9,103 nucleotides of DNA from Actinoplanes liguriensis (GTDB lineage Bacteria > Actinomycetota > Actinomycetes > Mycobacteriales > Micromonosporaceae), in assembly GCA_000715855.1 (NCBI GenBank), contig KL571236.1, positions 1 to 9,103 on the forward strand, in the 5' to 3' direction. A program made the translations under genes and the position numbers. The number at the start of each line of letters is the position of its first letter. Position 1 is the stretch's first letter. Shown here in pieces: positions 1-5,798 of this stretch. The notes under the pieces were generated by a model, which saw only the letters and a list, made by a program, of their open reading frames with translations, did not search any database and was not told the origin of the DNA.

Positions 1-221
1 ACCCGGTGCTCCGCGAGCTGCGCGCCGAGCTGGGCGGCTACCCCGGTGGCGAGCTCGCCGGCGGGCCGCTCGGGGTCGTCGTTCCGTTGCGGTACGCCGG
101 TCTGAGCTTCTTCACCATCACCTCGGTGCTCGGCACGCCGCGTGACGTGACCCTCTCCGAGCTGGCGATCGAGGCCTTCCTCCCGGCGGACGCGGCCACC
201 GCCGCCGCTCTGGGAAGATAG
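1..221 (+). CDS. C-terminal end of a probable XRE-family (MmyB-like) transcriptional regulator, 5'-truncated
   Basis: An open frame enters from the left edge (first whole codon at base 3) and stops at TAG 219-221, so only about the last 72 residues are visible. They include VVVPLRYAGLSFFTITSVLGTP, followed by DVTLSELAIEAFLPAD. This resembles the C-terminal ligand-binding tail of actinobacterial helix-turn-helix regulators of the MmyB-like type, which often end in a beta strand, a 'TFGTxxDVTLAELAIE' segment and 'FFPAD'. The family is recognised from memory of this motif only. The DNA-binding N-terminal part lies outside the window, so a regulatory role is inferred. The GTG at 6-8 is internal and is not taken as the start. 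Its stop is only 5 nt from the next ATG, so it may be co-transcribed with, or regulate, the SDR gene that follows. Confidence 0.6.
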   Translation, partial: PVLRELRAELGGYPGGELAGGPLGVVVPLRYAGLSFFTITSVLGTPRDVTLSELAIEAFLPADAATAAALGR

Positions 222-226
222 ACCGC

Positions 227-982
227 ATGGATCTCGGGCTGGCCGATCGTGTCTTCATCCTCACCGGCGCCTCGCGGGGGCTGGGCTTCGCCACCGCGCA
301 GGCGCTGGTTGCCGACGGCGCCCGCGTGGTGATCTCGTCGCGCGACGAGGAGAAGGTCGCCGACGCCGTCGACCAGCTCGGTGCGAACGCCGTCGGGGTG
401 ACCGCCGACCTGTCCGACCCCGACGCCCCGCGCGAGCTGGTGGACACGGCGGCCGAGCGGTTCGGCCGGCTGGACGGCGCGCTGGTCTCGGTGGGCGGGC
501 CGGCGCCGGGCACGGCCGCGAGCATGACCGACGACCAGTGGCGCACGGCGTTCGAGACGGTGTTCCTGGGCTCGCTGCGCGCGGTGCGGACGTTCGCGGC
601 GGCGCTGCCCGAGGGCGGCGGGATCGGGCTGGTGCTGTCCACGTCGGTGAAGTCGCCGCTGAGCGGGCTGGGGCTCTCCAACGGGCTGCGGCCGGGCCTG
701 GCGATGGCGGCGAAGGACATGGCCGACGAGTACGGTCCGCGCGGCATCCGGGTGTTCGGGATCATGCCGGGGCGGTTCATGACCGACCGCAATCGTGAGC
801 TGTTCCAGATGACCGGCGACCCGGCGACCGCCGCGGCCGAGGTGTCCGAGCGCATCCCGGTGCGGCGGATCGGCGAGCCGGCGGAGTTCGGCAGTGTCGC
901 GGCGTTCCTGCTGTCCCCGGCGGCGAGCTACGTGACGGGCTGCGTGGTTCCGGTCGACGGCGGCGTCCTGCGCGCGCTGTGA
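227..982 (+). CDS. SDR-family oxidoreductase, FabG-like, with substituted catalytic Tyr/Lys
   Basis: This 251-aa protein has the size and layout of a classical short-chain dehydrogenase/reductase with a cytoplasmic Rossmann fold. The nucleotide-binding motif TGASRGLG is at residues 13-20, ISSRD (36-40) follows beta-2 and suggests NADP(H) preference, and D61 lies in the usual 'ADLSD' position. PVDGG closes the fold near 242-246. The active-site region is unusual. Where classical members have Ser-x12-Tyr-x3-Lys, this protein has LSTSVKSP (137-144) and then SNGLR (151-155), so the Tyr and Lys positions appear to be Ser151 and Arg155. I recall an FabG-like SDR subgroup with 'LSNxxR' here. The substrate is unknown, and ketoreductase activity should not be assumed. 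The ATG at 227 is preceded by a GGGAAG-like ribosome site near 212-217. Its TGA overlaps the GTG of the DNA glycosylase gene by 4 nt, indicating coupled translation. Confidence 0.88.
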   Translation: MDLGLADRVFILTGASRGLGFATAQALVADGARVVISSRDEEKVADAVDQLGANAVGVTADLSDPDAPRELVDTAAERFGRLDGALVSVGGPAPGTAASMTDDQWRTAFETVFLGSLRAVRTFAAALPEGGGIGLVLSTSVKSPLSGLGLSNGLRPGLAMAAKDMADEYGPRGIRVFGIMPGRFMTDRNRELFQMTGDPATAAAEVSERIPVRRIGEPAEFGSVAAFLLSPAASYVTGCVVPVDGGVLRAL

Positions 983-1542
983 CGGTCTTCGCGAAGCCGA
1001 CGGCCGAGGAGGTCGCGGCGGCCGGCAACCGGACCATTCCCGACCTCGTCGGGCCGGGCCTGCGCATCCTGTTCTCCGGGATCAACCCGAGCCTCTACTC
1101 GGCCGCGACCGGCCACCATTTCGCCCGCCCCGGCAACCGTTTCTGGCCCACCCTGCACGGCGCCGGCTTCACCGAGCGGCTGCTGCACCCCGCCGAGCAG
1201 CACCTGCTGCCGGCGCTGGGGCTCGGCATCACGAACGTCGTCGCCCGCGCCACCGCCCGGGCCGACGAGCTCGCCCCGGAGGAGCTGGTCACCGGCGGCG
1301 CGATCCTGGCCGGGCTGGCCCGCCGGCATCAGCCCCGTTTCCTGGCCGTGCTGGGCGTCACCGCGTATCGTGCCGCGTTCGCCCGCCCCAAGGCCCGGAT
1401 CGGCCGCCAGCCGGACACGGTCGGCGACGTCCCGGTCTGGGTCCTGCCGAACCCGAGCGGCCTGAACGCCCACTTCCAGCTCCCGGACCTGGTCCGCGAG
1501 TTCACCGCCCTGCGAGAGGCCGCGGACCACCATGCAGCGTGA
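979..1542 (+). CDS. mug: G/U (G/T) mismatch-specific DNA glycosylase, Mug family
   Basis: This 187-aa protein belongs to the Mug/TDG branch of the uracil-DNA glycosylase superfamily, which removes uracil, thymine or related bases from mismatches with G to start base-excision repair. The active-site loop GINPS is at residues 34-38, and Asn36 corresponds to the catalytic Asn of E. coli Mug. It is followed by the family-specific HHFARPGNRFWPTL stretch (46-59). The second conserved loop, NPSGLN, is at 158-163 near the C-terminus and inserts into DNA in this fold. Length and motif spacing are normal, so the enzyme looks intact. The start is the GTG at 979, inside the upstream stop (GTGA overlap). 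No good ribosome site precedes it, so translation probably depends on coupling to the SDR gene. Its TGA lies inside the start of the next gene (11-nt overlap). Confidence 0.9.
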   Translation: MTVFAKPTAEEVAAAGNRTIPDLVGPGLRILFSGINPSLYSAATGHHFARPGNRFWPTLHGAGFTERLLHPAEQHLLPALGLGITNVVARATARADELAPEELVTGGAILAGLARRHQPRFLAVLGVTAYRAAFARPKARIGRQPDTVGDVPVWVLPNPSGLNAHFQLPDLVREFTALREAADHHAA

Positions 1543-2107
1543 GTGGTTCACCGAGCAGCAGCTCACGCCGGGCACGGTCGTGTTCGGCTGGGAGCGGGAG
1601 TTCACGCTGTGGGGCTACACCGCGAGCCACAGCGTCGTGCTGTTCCGCAGCCCCAAGGCGGAGAACGGACCGCGCACCCGCATCGACCTGGTCTTCAAGC
1701 CGGTCCGCGAACTCCAGATCCGGACCCGCTATCCGGCGCTGTCCGTCCGGGTGGCCGCGCCGGGCGTGCTGGAACTCCTCGGCCCGGACGGGATCGCCGA
1801 CCGGATCAGCTGCCTCGCGGTCGGCTGCCACGAGGACGACGGCGAGTTCTGGGAGCCCAGCCCGTTCGCGATCGACCTGGCCGACGGCCGTCTCCCCCCG
1901 TGGCGGGCGCGCGTGCTCGGCGGCGGCCCGGACGGCGAGATGACGGCGGCCATGGCCTCGCGGGACGAGGTCGGTCAGAAGGGCCGCTACCTCTTCGTGG
2001 TCATGGCCGGGACGGTGGCGGCGGGCGCTTACCTGAGCCGGGCCGAGGCAGAAGCCGCCGTGACCGGCGACGAGCAGCGGATCGAGGTCGTGCCGCTCAC
2101 CCTGTGA
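1532..2107 (+). CDS. hypothetical protein, 191 aa, last gene of the mug operon
   Basis: I do not recognise this protein. The ATG at 1532 lies inside the end of mug (11-nt overlap) and the frame runs to TGA 2105-2107. The product looks soluble, with no signal peptide and no convincing membrane helix. The N-terminal half (about 10-80) is rich in alternating hydrophobic residues (TPGTVVFGWEREFTLWGY, later TRIDLVFKPV), suggesting a beta-sheet domain. A loop with two cysteines (SCLAVGCHEDD, 93-103) and a Pro/Trp-rich stretch (107-125) follow. The C-terminal GRYLFVVMAGTVAAGAYLS may be a beta hairpin. Composition (high third-position GC) matches its neighbours, so there is no sign of transfer. Operon position suggests co-expression with mug and the SDR gene, but the content does not suggest a function. 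Its 3' end overlaps the convergent membrane-protein gene by 11 bp. Confidence 0.8.
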   Translation: MQREWFTEQQLTPGTVVFGWEREFTLWGYTASHSVVLFRSPKAENGPRTRIDLVFKPVRELQIRTRYPALSVRVAAPGVLELLGPDGIADRISCLAVGCHEDDGEFWEPSPFAIDLADGRLPPWRARVLGGGPDGEMTAAMASRDEVGQKGRYLFVVMAGTVAAGAYLSRAEAEAAVTGDEQRIEVVPLTL

Positions 2108-2315
2108 ACGAGTCGTCGCCGGGGCGGGGTGGGAGGACGCGCTGCTCGTGGATCGCGGTCTCGCGGCGGAACCTGTCCGCGGACGGGTGCCAGGCCTCGT
2201 CGATCGGGCCCATCAGGCCACCGCCGATGCCCTTGCGCCTCACCCACACGCCGAACCGCGCGAACGCCCACAGCAGGGCGGCCAGTACCACCGCGAAGAC
2301 CAGGAAGCCCGTCAC
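2097..2315 (-). CDS. small single-pass membrane protein, 72 aa, coupled to the ABC exporter gene
   Basis: The first codon is GTG at 2315-2313, overlapping the stop of the ABC transporter gene by 4 nt (GTGA arrangement), and the stop is at 2099-2097. Residues 3-24 form one hydrophobic helix (GFLVFAVVLAALLWAFARFG), followed by a basic VRRKG. This predicts an N-out/C-in topology with a short cytoplasmic tail. The tail carries a GPIDEAWHPSADRFRRE segment that resembles actinobacterial small proteins with a 'DE-hydrophobic-HP' box, but I cannot name a family. The motif TGA-GTG coupling and the lack of a good ribosome site at normal spacing (only a GGAG 2-3 nt from the GTG) suggest that translation depends on the upstream gene. 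The tight link suggests an accessory role for the exporter or simple co-expression. The sequence does not decide between these. Confidence 0.75.
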   Translation of the reverse strand: MTGFLVFAVVLAALLWAFARFGVWVRRKGIGGGLMGPIDEAWHPSADRFRRETAIHEQRVLPPRPGDDSFTG

Positions 2316-4240
2316 GGCTCCACGGTACCGGCCGGAACGGTGACGATCTCCACATCCTCCTCGGGGAAGAACGTTGCGGACGTGGCGAACTGGGTGCGGT
2401 AGAGATCCGCGTAGAGCCCGCCGGCCGCGACCAGCGCCTCGTGCGTGCCCCGCTCGACGACCCGGCCGTGGTCGAGCACCACGATCAGGTCCGCCTCCCG
2501 GATCGTGGAGAGCCGGTGCGCGATGACCAGCGCCGTCCGGCCGCGCAACGCCGTCGTCAGCGCCCGCTGCACGGCCGCCTCCGACTCGCTGTCCAGGTGG
2601 GCGGTGGCCTCGTCGAGGATCACGATCGACGGCTGCTTGAGCAGGAGCCGGGCGATCGCGATGCGCTGCTTCTCACCACCGGAGAACCGGTAGCCCCGCT
2701 CGCCGACCACCGTGTCCAGACCGTCGGGCAGCGCCCTGACGAGATCGCCGACCTGGGCGCCCTCCAACGCGGCCCACATCTCGTCCTCGGTGGCGCCGGG
2801 ACGGGCGTACGCCAAATTCTCTTTGATCGTCTCGTGGAACAGATGTGAGTCCTGCGTGACCACGCCGACGGTGTCCCGCAGCGAGTCCAGGGTCGCGTCG
2901 CGGACGTCGACGCCGCCGACCAGGACCGCGCCATCGGTGACGTCGTAGACCCGGGAGAGCAGCATGGACGTGGTGGACTTGCCGGCGCCGGACGGGCCGA
3001 CGAGCGCGACCAGCTGCCCCGGCTCGACGGTGAAATCGACGCCGTGCAGGACCGGGGCACTCTCCGTCCGGTCCAGGGTCGCCACGTCCTCCAGGGTCGC
3101 CAGCGACACCTCGGCCGCGCTCGGATAGCGGAACCGCACGTCCCGGAACTCGACCCGCCCCGACCCGGCCGGGATCGGTGTCGCGTCCGGCTTCTCGGCG
3201 ATGCCCGGCTTCAGGTCGAGCACCTCGAACACCCGGTCGAACGAGACCAGGGCGCTCATCACGTCGACCCGCACGTTGCTGAGCGCGGTGAGCGGGCCGT
3301 AGAGACGGGTGAGCAGCAGAGCCAGCGTCACCACGGTGCCGGCCGACACGTCGCCACGGACGGCCAGCCAGCCGCCCAGGCCGTACGTCAGAGCCTGCGC
3401 GAGCGACGCGACCAGCAGCATCGCGACGAAGAAGGTGCGGGAGAACATCGCCTGCTGCACCCCGATGTCGCGGACCCGCTCGGCCCGCTCGCCGAACTTG
3501 GCCGCCTCCGCGTCGGGCCGGCCGAAGAGCTTGACCAGCAGCGCGCCGGAGACGTTGAACCGCTCGGTCATCGTCGCGTTCATCTTGGCGTCGAGGTTGT
3601 ACGACTCCCGGGTGATCTCGGCGAGCCGCTTGCCGACCCGCCGCGCCGGGATGATGAAGACCGGCAGCAGCGCCAGCGACAGCACGGTGATCGGCCAGGA
3701 GAGGCTGAACATCACCACGGCGGTGAGCACCAGCTGGATGACGTTGCTGAGCACGCCGGAGAGCGTCGACGTGAACGCGCGCTGCGCACCGACCACGTCG
3801 TTGTTGAGCCGGCTGACCAGGGCGCCGGTCTGGGTACGGGTGAAGAACTGCAACGGCATGCGCTGCACGTGGTCGTAGACCCGGGTACGCAGGCTGAGGA
3901 TGATGCCCTCGCCGATGCGCGCCGAATACCACCGCTGGGCCAGGGACAGCAGCGCGTCGGCGACCGCCAGCCCGGCGATGACCAGGGCGATCCGGATGAC
4001 CGTCGCGGATGCTCCCGACCCGCCGCGGGTGATCGCGTTGACCACGTCGCCGGCGAGCAGCGGGGTGGCCACGCCGATGACCGCGTCGAAGACGACAGCG
4101 ATCAGGAACACCACGATGTCGCGCCGATAGGGCCGGGCGAAACGCATGATCCGTTTCGTCGTGCCGGGTGTGATCTCGTGTTTCGCTACCTTGTCCGCGC
4201 TCTGGATCGAGCGCAGCATGTTCCAGCTGGTCATGCTCAT
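2312..4240 (-). CDS. ABC exporter half-transporter (fused permease and ATP-binding domains)
   Basis: This 642-aa protein joins an N-terminal exporter-type membrane domain (about residues 40-335, six predicted helices, the first being DIVVFLIAVVFDAVIGVATP) to a C-terminal nucleotide-binding domain. NBD motifs are complete: Walker A GPSGAGKS (415-422), Q-loop Gln463 in TQDSHLF, signature SGGEKQR (520-526), Walker B IVILDE with Asp543 and Glu544, and switch His575 in IAHRLS. It should work in the cytoplasmic membrane as a homodimer (MsbA/LmrA-like architecture) or as a heterodimer. The substrate cannot be read from sequence. The frame is open 150 nt further upstream, but ATG 4240 is chosen because GGGAGGTG lies at the right distance before it and the extension would run into echA. 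Met3 is a second possible start. The ribosome site is buried in a strong hairpin (4245-4288), which implies control at translation. Confidence 0.93.
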   Translation of the reverse strand: MSMTSWNMLRSIQSADKVAKHEITPGTTKRIMRFARPYRRDIVVFLIAVVFDAVIGVATPLLAGDVVNAITRGGSGASATVIRIALVIAGLAVADALLSLAQRWYSARIGEGIILSLRTRVYDHVQRMPLQFFTRTQTGALVSRLNNDVVGAQRAFTSTLSGVLSNVIQLVLTAVVMFSLSWPITVLSLALLPVFIIPARRVGKRLAEITRESYNLDAKMNATMTERFNVSGALLVKLFGRPDAEAAKFGERAERVRDIGVQQAMFSRTFFVAMLLVASLAQALTYGLGGWLAVRGDVSAGTVVTLALLLTRLYGPLTALSNVRVDVMSALVSFDRVFEVLDLKPGIAEKPDATPIPAGSGRVEFRDVRFRYPSAAEVSLATLEDVATLDRTESAPVLHGVDFTVEPGQLVALVGPSGAGKSTTSMLLSRVYDVTDGAVLVGGVDVRDATLDSLRDTVGVVTQDSHLFHETIKENLAYARPGATEDEMWAALEGAQVGDLVRALPDGLDTVVGERGYRFSGGEKQRIAIARLLLKQPSIVILDEATAHLDSESEAAVQRALTTALRGRTALVIAHRLSTIREADLIVVLDHGRVVERGTHEALVAAGGLYADLYRTQFATSATFFPEEDVEIVTVPAGTVEP

Positions 4241-4244
4241 GCCA

Positions 4245-4288
4245 TTCACCTCCCGGGTGCCGCAAAGGACGACAACCCGGGAGGCGAA
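4245..4288 (-). promoter_or_regulatory. ribosome-site-sequestering hairpin in the ABC exporter leader
   Basis: On the plus strand TTCACCTCCCGGGT (4245-4258) and ACCCGGGAGGCGAA (4275-4288) are complementary over 14 positions, with one G-U when read as minus-strand RNA and a 16-nt loop (4259-4274). In the transcript the 3' arm reads ACCCGGGAGGUGAA, which contains the whole Shine-Dalgarno sequence of the exporter and ends 4 nt before its ATG. Folding would therefore block initiation. I see no ATG or GTG leader ORF between the echA stop and this stem, so classical leader-peptide attenuation is not obvious. A protein, a small RNA or coupling to transcription could open it. Alternatively the repeat could be a DNA operator for a dimeric regulator. 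Confidence 0.7.
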
Positions 4289-4302
4289 GGCGCTATTCCT
4301 GA

Positions 4303-4327
4303 GACCGCTCCGCTGCCCTGAGCGGTC
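4303..4327 (-). terminator. terminator-like hairpin between echA and the ABC exporter gene
   Basis: GACCGCTC (4303-4310) and GAGCGGTC (4320-4327) form a perfect 8-bp stem with a 9-nt loop. In minus-strand RNA it begins 4 nt after the echA stop codon (TAG at 4334-4332). There is no U-tract after it, as is common for actinobacterial terminator hairpins, so efficiency cannot be judged. It separates the HTH-echA unit from the exporter gene. Alternatively it could protect the 3' end after processing or act with the adjacent ribosome-site hairpin. Confidence 0.5.
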
Positions 4328-4331
4328 CCTT

Positions 4332-5132
4332 CTATTCTCCGGACCCGAGCAGCTCCGCGAGCCGGCGGGTCTGCGCTTCCCGCTCGGCACGGTCCTGCTC
4401 CGCGTACGACCGGCCGGAAGCTCCGGCCAGCAGGCCCTTGATCTCGGCGACCGCGTTCGCGTCCCCGGCCAGCACGGCGGCTGTCAGGTCGGCGACCGCG
4501 TCGTCCAGCTCGGTCCGCGGGACCACGGCGGTGGCGAGGCCGATCCGGTCCGCCTCGTCAGCCGGGATCCGCCGGCCGGTGACACAGATCTCCAGTGCCC
4601 GGGACGGCCCGACCAGCTCGGTGAGCCGCTTCGTCCCGCCCAGATCGGGCACCAGGCCGAGTGTCACCTCGGCCATCGAGAACCGTGCGTCGTCGGCGAG
4701 CACTCGCATGTCACAGTTCAACGCCAACTGGAAGCCGGCGCCAATGGCATGTCCCTGCACCGCCGCGATGGACACGATGGACGGACTTCGCAACCACGTG
4801 AACGAGGTCTGGAAGCCCGCAATCCGATCGGCACAGTCGGCGGCTGACAACTGCGCCAAGCGAGCCAGTGAGGAATCGCCGTCGCCCTTGGCAACAGACA
4901 GATCCAGGCCGGCAGAAAACGCGCGACCTTCGGCTCGCACAATGACGACGCGGACGTCGCCGGGCAATTTCCGGGAAATGTTGCTGAGCTCCGCCCACAT
5001 GGCCGGAGTCTGTGCATTGAGAACGTCGGGCCGGCACAACGTGACCGTCGCGACCGGCCCAGCCTGTTCGTAGCGAACGCCTACTTCGTCGGCGGTTGAC
5101 GTTGTTACCGGCCCGGCGTCGGCCGCTGTCAC
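4332..5132 (-). CDS. enoyl-CoA hydratase/isomerase (crotonase) family protein, EchA-like
   Basis: This 266-aa protein is a normal-length single-domain crotonase-fold enzyme acting on acyl-CoA thioesters in the cytoplasm. The CoA/oxyanion-hole segments are AFSAGLDL (71-78) and GHAIGAGFQLALNCD (127-141). The second catalytic region is SMAEVTLGLVPDLGGTKRL (152-170). Rat hydratase uses two glutamates (Glu144 and Glu164). Here the first appears to be Gln135, while the second is Glu155. Asp163, eight residues after Glu155, matches the spacing of the Glu/Asp pair in dienoyl-CoA isomerase. Isomerase or another crotonase activity is therefore as likely as simple hydration. The start is GTG 5132, sharing 4 nt with the HTH stop. 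AGAAGG sits too close to act alone, so coupling is likely. GC content drops from about 75% in the 3' part to about 63% upstream of about 4680. Confidence 0.9.
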   Translation of the reverse strand: MTAADAGPVTTSTADEVGVRYEQAGPVATVTLCRPDVLNAQTPAMWAELSNISRKLPGDVRVVIVRAEGRAFSAGLDLSVAKGDGDSSLARLAQLSAADCADRIAGFQTSFTWLRSPSIVSIAAVQGHAIGAGFQLALNCDMRVLADDARFSMAEVTLGLVPDLGGTKRLTELVGPSRALEICVTGRRIPADEADRIGLATAVVPRTELDDAVADLTAAVLAGDANAVAEIKGLLAGASGRSYAEQDRAEREAQTRRLAELLGSGE

Positions 5133-5356
5133 GCCTTCTTGCGGCGGCGGGCGCCGCCACGCTGGCGCAACTGCACACCCGATTCGGTGAGCACGCGGTG
5201 GACGAATCCATAGGACCGGCCGGTCGAAGCGGCAAGCGCCCGGATGCTCTCACCGGAGGTGTAACGCTTCACCAGGTCCTTGGCGAGCGACTGCCGCTCG
5301 CTACCGACGATTCGACGACCCTTCTCAGTACTGGTAGCTGTGCCAGTGGCTGCCAT
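5129..5356 (-). CDS. small helix-turn-helix DNA-binding protein, 75 aa
   Basis: The ATG at 5356 is preceded in the transcript by GAGGA at good spacing (about 8 nt). The protein is basic, with a central helix-turn-helix at about residues 26-60: a lead helix SLAKDLVKRYTSGES, then SIRALAASTGRSYGFVHRVLTESG (37-60), a short resolvase/sigma-like HTH. It ends in an Arg/Lys-rich tail RGGARRRKKA. I recognise this as a tiny HTH protein widespread in actinomycetes and often found beside an ABC-F gene and an enoyl-CoA hydratase. Rv1473A of M. tuberculosis appears to be the counterpart. There is no effector or dimerisation domain beyond the HTH, so it may bind DNA as part of a complex or have a nucleoid-like role. 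It is coupled to echA by a GTGA overlap. Targets are unknown, and autoregulation through the upstream AT-rich gap is possible. Confidence 0.85.
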   Translation of the reverse strand: MAATGTATSTEKGRRIVGSERQSLAKDLVKRYTSGESIRALAASTGRSYGFVHRVLTESGVQLRQRGGARRRKKA

Positions 5357-5739
5357 CTTGAATCCTCACGTCGCAGACAGTGCGGTCAGATACGGTCCCA
5401 CCTATTACACCGCCTCCAACGATCATGCGCCAGGCATCTCGCGTCGAGGAACGTGCCCATTTATTACTGTCAGGAACTTGACGGTTACCACGGGCATCAA
5501 TGTCAGACCGTTTGCTGACTGCGTCGCGAGCGACATTTACGGCGTGTCCCAGGTCACTCAACGGGCTCTCCAAGACCATCGATCACCTGCAGAAACACTC
5601 GATCGAGGCGCGACCGTCCGAGACCGCCCGGACACGCTGTGCATGGGCCGTGGAGGGCCTGTGCGGGATGGTCGGCACGTACGGGCGCAAGTCCGACGTG
5701 CCCGCAAACGCCCGAACATCGCACTGTCTGTGTGGGCAC

Positions 5740-5752
5740 CAGTTGACAACTG
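5740..5752. repeat. short palindrome CAGTTG-A-CAACTG
   Basis: Six-base arms (5740-5745 and 5747-5752) flank a single A, directly beside the ABC-F terminator stem. It could be a small operator or part of the 3' structure. It contains TTGACA on the plus strand but has no matching -10 element and no plus-strand gene within range, so I do not call it a promoter. Confidence 0.4.
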
Positions 5753-5753
5753 A

Positions 5754-5785
5754 CGATGCCGATGATCCTTGGATCATCGGCATCG
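5754..5785 (-). terminator. perfect 15-bp inverted repeat, terminator of the ABC-F gene
   Basis: CGATGCCGATGATCC (5754-5768) is the exact reverse complement of GGATCATCGGCATCG (5771-5785), with two bases between the arms. In RNA the loop would open to four or six bases. The stem begins 13 nt after the ABC-F stop codon (5801-5799) and has no long U-tract. It is the strongest perfect repeat in the gap, and its position just after the ABC-F stop codon fits transcription termination or 3'-end protection for that gene. Confidence 0.75.
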
Positions 5786-5798
5786 GGCGGAACAGGGG

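Larger units (their letters stand above)
5357..5798. other. 442-bp intergenic region, no convincing gene
   Basis: Open frames cross this gap on both strands, but none has a ribosome site, codon bias or a recognisable product. From right to left along the minus strand it holds the ABC-F terminator (5754-5785), an adjacent short palindrome (5740-5752), a weak 9-bp imperfect hairpin (5698-5706 with 5731-5739), a self-complementary CTCGATCGAG (5598-5607) and an AT-rich block at 5461-5520 of about 47% GC by hand count. That block lies 100-160 bp upstream of the HTH gene and would suit a promoter region, but I found no convincing -35/-10 pair. Overall GC is lower than in the flanking ABC-F gene. 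Confidence 0.6.

Noticed and set aside
118..855. Minus-strand 245-aa open frame opposite the SDR gene
   Set aside because: The Ser/Arg/Pro-rich product is typical of antisense high-GC frames, and the SDR motifs support the plus strand.
2673..4265. Second minus-strand frame of 530 aa overlapping the ABC exporter
   Set aside because: It is a shifted-frame shadow. Its Arg/Gly/Ala-rich product lacks every ABC motif present in the true frame.
3044..4321. Plus-strand 425-aa open frame opposite the ABC exporter
   Set aside because: It is a mirror-frame artefact of GC-rich coding. The Arg/Asp/His-rich product matches no family, and the minus-strand exporter explains the region.
4241..4390. 50-residue N-terminal extension of the ABC exporter from an ATG at 4390
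   Set aside because: It would overlap echA by about 59 nt, crosses both hairpins, has low-complexity Arg/Ser-rich content, and the strong ribosome site points to ATG 4240.
5743..5748. TTGACA on the plus strand as a -35 promoter element
   Set aside because: There is no -10 hexamer at 16-19 nt, it lies in a palindrome beside a terminator, and no plus-strand gene follows for 1.8 kb.
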